DNA of 64,000 bases, from the NCBI GenBank assembly GCA_963377175.1, contig CAUJNA010000447.1, positions 1,271,056-1,335,055 on the forward strand, written 5' to 3'. Made by a program: the position numbers and the translations under genes. Below the pieces are notes generated by a model. The model had not been told where the DNA came from. It did not search any database and worked only from the letters and a program-made list of their open reading frames with translations. The DNA comes from Effrenium voratum. Lineage: Eukaryota > Sar > Dinophyceae > Suessiales > Symbiodiniaceae. Shown here piece by piece: positions 61,066-64,000 of this stretch; the first letter of the stretch is position 1, and every line of letters starts with the position of its first letter.

Positions 61066-61530
61066 ACGCCGAGACTTCTGGAGCTGTTTTGCGGCACAAA
61101 GTCGATTGGCCGAGCCTTCGAGGCGGCGGGCTGGGAAGTCGTCTCTCTGGACATCGTGTCCCAGCCTGGTCTGCACGGAGTACAGCCGAGCTCTGACGAT
61201 GCGCCCTCGACAACTTGAGGAGGGCGACGCGCTGGTGCTCAGAGCCCTTGAGATCATGGCGCACTTCGACCCGCTGATGCGGGTCATCGAGAATCCGGCC
61301 ACCGGGCTGCTGAAGACCCGACCGTTCATGGAGCGCCTGCGGGTGGACGTTACCTACTCCAAGTACGGGACTCCGTACAGGAAGCAGACCAGGCTGTGGA
61401 CCAACATGCGCTGGAGGCCGAGCCAAGGGCTGCGCAGGAGCGGCTGCCGGTGCGAGGCGTGGGAAGATGGGACCCCCCAGAGGCCAGAGCTGGGGACAAA
61501 CACATTTCACTCTCATCACTCAAAAAGCTG
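61066..61530 (+). pseudogene. C5-methyltransferase-like protein, internally deleted
   Basis: The first frame has '[20 protein letters not shown]' and 'VVSLDIV', a clear motif I SAM-binding loop. At about 61,155 the text jumps to another frame, '[20 protein letters not shown]', which corresponds to motif IV (PxC). 'VIENPATGLLKTRPFM' (the ENP of motif VI) and 'DVTYSKYGTPYRKQTRLWTN' (motif VIII region) follow. The segment expected between motifs I and IV is mostly absent, so a deletion with a frame change is likely. Such proteins occur in algal viruses and protists. It is not functional as written. Confidence 0.65.
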
Positions 61531-61549
61531 AGATAGCCACTACACTGCC

Positions 61550-62411
61550 GCAGCTTTAACACGGCAGACGCGGTTGTGCTTGCTCTTTGGTGATGAAAGC
61601 CATCCCTCTTCATTGCTTGCAGAAGCGGCTCCATGGCTGGGGACTTGCCTTGCCCAATGTTGGCCGTTCCTGCAGCCCAGCACCGGTTCTTTGTCTTCCA
61701 CCGGCCGTTCTGCACAAACAGTTCCTTGTGCAAGATGCTTCCAACGAGGGCGTGAAAAATGCCGTGTGGAACACCAGCGGCATGTCCGTGGCCCACGAAC
61801 AAGCCTGTAGAAGAACGAGCAAAGGGTACAAGGCTGTGTCTCCCACAAAAGGCTGCACTTGCATCGCTGTCATTCCGTTGACGCAGTCCTCGCTCAGGTC
61901 TGACAGCTCCGCATGCCACGCGTTTGCCGCTGCGTGCACGGTCTGCGCGCCATCTTGCGAGAGGAAAGCAGGCAGCTCTTGTAGCAGAGCGTGGCAGGCT
62001 GATGGGTCCCCTGTGCGTTCAAAGACACGCAGCAAGCGCTCTGCATCATGCTCCAACGCATCTTGCCCACGCCCAACGTGCATATGCTCCAAACACTGTA
62101 GCTCCTCGTCGCAAAACACTGTAGGTTCTTGTCGCAAAGGCCGCAAGTCGTCTCCAACCCTTCCGCGACTTCCTCGAGCGCACCACGCTCTCGTCCGCAA
62201 CAGCTCTCTTCCAGTTTGCAGGATCACCCTCTCCGTCTGCAACCAACGCGCCAGGCAGCTCTTCTACGCGCACATTTTGCTCGCCACTGGCACGCATGGC
62301 TGGCGCGGCATCTTCTGGCAAAAGCGGGGGCAACCAGCTCTTCTTCCGTCTTGGCCACCTCAAGTCTTGACGCTTCCATTTGCCCCGTGGGCTCTGTTGC
62401 AAGCTCTGCAA
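61550..62411 (-). other. Frames downstream of the USP domain
   Basis: The longest frame (62,242-61,610) reads 'AERLLRVFERTGDPSACHAL' and 'HALLQELPAFLSQ', with a mix of helical and Cys-rich text. Another frame near 62,400-62,160 continues from the protease ('WPRRKKSWLPPLLPEDAAPA'). A small local duplication near 62,085-62,145 repeats CTCGTCGCAAAACACTGTAG. No domain is recognised; this is probably a decayed C-terminal region. Confidence 0.35.
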
Positions 62412-62435
62412 GTTCGTAGAACAGCACTCGGCTCG

Positions 62436-63509
62436 CTAAGCAAAATTCTTTTGGCACGCTTGAACGGCGCCATCATCGTACAGCACCCACTGCTTGCCAT
62501 CACTCAATGGCGCAAAGCACGTGTAATGCCCGCACTGATAACTGTTGCCACTGTGGCACACACCTGCTCTCAGACGGAACTCCCGCGCCTCCAACCGCAG
62601 AGTTAAAGGCACACGCAGCACTTCTCGTCTGTCTTTGTTCCGCATGATTCGCAGCGCAAGAACGCGCCCGGGCCCAGAAGCACAAAGCGTCGCACGCTCT
62701 GCGCGGTAAACTTCACCACAACTGCAAGTATGCTGTGTCTCAAACTCAGCCACACTTCGGTTTGGGCTCAAGCACGCAGACAAATCTGTCTTTCTCGGCT
62801 TTTCTTCTGGGAAAAAAATATCCAACAAAACCTCGTGCTCGGCGGTGGGCACAACTCTCCCCTCGCACGTGCTGCGCTGTGGCACGTGCGTGTCCTCGTG
62901 AAAAGTTTCCTGGGCAAACATCTCCTGCAACTCAGCACTGCTTGCAAGAAGCAACTGCAAAAACTCTCCGGCATCATCTTGGCGCATAATGTCTCGCCCT
63001 GCCGCTGCCAGCCAACTTCCCCACAACTGCGCCAGATCCGGCTTTCGCTCTCTGGTCTCGCTAGCCAGCTGCGTCGCGTTCAAAAGACAAAGCGCGCAGC
63101 GTTGTCCACACATTTCACTGGATGCGTGCTGTCGGATTACACTGGACGTCGACTGCAAAGCGAAAAGGCTTTGCAAAACGACAGCCACCCAGCACGTAGC
63201 GCCTGCCGCCAGAAGCTGCGCCCTCTCACACGAAACTAACAAGGCGCCTTGAAGCTCCGGTGTGTTCCCGTTCATCGCGTGGGCCTGAGACGCAGCCAGT
63301 CTGCAGCCGCGCGGGCACAAAACTGCTGCCCGTCGCCTCTTGGTTTCGAGCTCGGCGGGTCTTGTGCCACGGTACGCCAAGCTCTCTTGCATATCCTCAG
63401 CCTCGGCGTCCTCCGTGGCACAAAAACCCGACAAGGACATGCGCCTCAGCAGCGCCCTCGACTCACGGCTACCTGCGAGCTGATAGGGCCCGAAAAACCT
63501 CTGCTCCAA
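62436..63509 (-). CDS. Ubiquitin-specific protease (USP/C19) domain protein
   Basis: USP enzymes cleave ubiquitin from proteins. The Cys box is 'AGATCWVAVVLQSLFALQ', with the catalytic Cys after a Thr as in the family. The next conserved segment is 'RQDDAGEFLQLLLAS' (the QDxxEFL box). A zinc-ribbon half 'QHTCSCGEVYRAE' follows. The His box is 'YQCGHYTCFAPLSDGKQWVL', then 'YDDGAV'. All three catalytic regions are present in 357 codons, a compact core domain. The frame has no ATG at its left end, so the protein probably extends upstream. It could be a host gene or a gene carried by an element. The stop is at 62,436. Confidence 0.75.
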   Translation of the reverse strand: MEQRFFGPYQLAGSRESRALLRRMSLSGFCATEDAEAEDMQESLAYRGTRPAELETKRRRAAVLCPRGCRLAASQAHAMNGNTPELQGALLVSCERAQLLAAGATCWVAVVLQSLFALQSTSSVIRQHASSEMCGQRCALCLLNATQLASETRERKPDLAQLWGSWLAAAGRDIMRQDDAGEFLQLLLASSAELQEMFAQETFHEDTHVPQRSTCEGRVVPTAEHEVLLDIFFPEEKPRKTDLSACLSPNRSVAEFETQHTCSCGEVYRAERATLCASGPGRVLALRIMRNKDRREVLRVPLTLRLEAREFRLRAGVCHSGNSYQCGHYTCFAPLSDGKQWVLYDDGAVQACQKNFA

Positions 63510-63777
63510 CAGAGCGTTTTGCCTCCGGTAAGACCCGTTGCTCTCGCAAACCCGCCGCTGCAGCCACTGCCTTCAAGATCCGAAGTAACAGCTCACATGC
63601 GCGCACGCACCCCGGCCTTCCGCCGCTCCCGCCGCACTCGCCGTTCCAAACAACGCGCCAACTCGTCGCCTCTGCGCCCGCTTGTCAAACACTTCCAAAC
63701 TGAACATTATCCTGAGCTCTCAGCCAACCAACACCCTGCCTGCGCAAGATTGCGCTGGCAACAAACGCACGCGCGCT

Positions 63778-63778
<1 letters not shown>
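63510..63778. other. Spacer between USP frame and microsatellites
   Basis: No supported gene. The minus-strand frame of the USP domain stays readable for a few codons upstream and then breaks. Confidence 0.4.
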
Positions 63779-63850
<72 letters not shown>

Positions 63851-63904
63851 ACCCACCCACCCACCCACCCACCCACCCCACCCACCCACCCACCCACCCA
63901 CCCA

Positions 63905-63968
<64 letters not shown>

Positions 63969-63988
63969 CCCACACACACACACACACA
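63779..63988 (+). repeat. Compound microsatellite: CA, CCCA, CACG, CA
   Basis: CA repeats (63,779-63,848) pass into CCCA (63,847-63,904), then CACG (63,905-63,969), and a short CA run. Minus-strand frames of Cys-Val repeats are artefacts. Confidence 0.97.
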
Positions 63989-64000
63989 AAAGCACACACA

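Noticed and set aside
63685..63999. Minus-strand Cys-Val-rich frames
   Set aside because: They are translations of CA, CCCA and CACG microsatellites.
1..64000. CRISPR array or bacterial operon structure
   Set aside because: No spaced direct repeats of CRISPR type, no ribosome-binding-site pattern and eukaryotic retroelements throughout.

Overview
This window looks like nuclear DNA of a dinoflagellate, read almost entirely as nested and decayed mobile elements. The signs are Ty1/copia polyproteins with CCCH-finger Gag, DIRS-like tyrosine-recombinase retroelements, an APE-type LINE, fragments of DNA-virus genes, and a near-copy of the dinoflagellate spliced leader inside an LTR. I found no confident ordinary host housekeeping gene. 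The ubiquitin protease near the right end is the only candidate, and it may also belong to an element. The organism call is inference from these families.

Layout. 1-12,440: no supported gene; simple repeats and short dispersed repeats, ending in two octanucleotide arrays (11,629-12,268). 12,440-21,235: pieces of a DIRS-like element on the plus strand (tyrosine recombinase, Gag, methyltransferase-like domain, reverse transcriptase, RNase H) plus an inverted RNase H remnant at 13,249-13,990. 21,237-21,760: a tRNA-derived SINE-like repeat. 22,193-23,768: a virus-like pair, a D12-class adenine methyltransferase and an A32-like packaging ATPase, head to head and both broken. 23,742-41,808: an 18 kb LTR retrotransposon on the minus strand with 315-342 bp terminal repeats. 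41,809-48,750: a second DIRS-like copy on the minus strand, cut by the giant element inside its gag. 49,908-50,456: a second SINE copy. 50,660-51,834: an RNase H fragment of another copia element with a membrane-spanning tail. 51,900-57,014: a LINE on the minus strand. 57,197-61,530: GC-rich fibre-like repeats, unassigned ORFs and a broken C5-methyltransferase-like gene. 61,550-63,510: a USP-type ubiquitin protease with a downstream ORF on the minus strand. 63,779-63,988: compound microsatellites.

The most notable system is the 18 kb LTR element. After gag-protease-integrase-RT-RNase H it carries a methyltransferase-like domain, a further ORF, and about 5.5 kb of extra coding sequence that contains a domain recognisable as a Tpt1/KptA RNA 2'-phosphotransferase. 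That family acts in tRNA splicing and in removal of 2'-phosphate from RNA. Its LTRs carry a spliced-leader-like sequence in the sense direction, and a 12-base motif recurs five times along the element. The DIRS-like family independently carries a methyltransferase-fold domain (DVFAG and PPC motifs) between Gag and RT, and places its tyrosine recombinase before Gag.

All family calls come from reading motifs in the sequence; no search was run.
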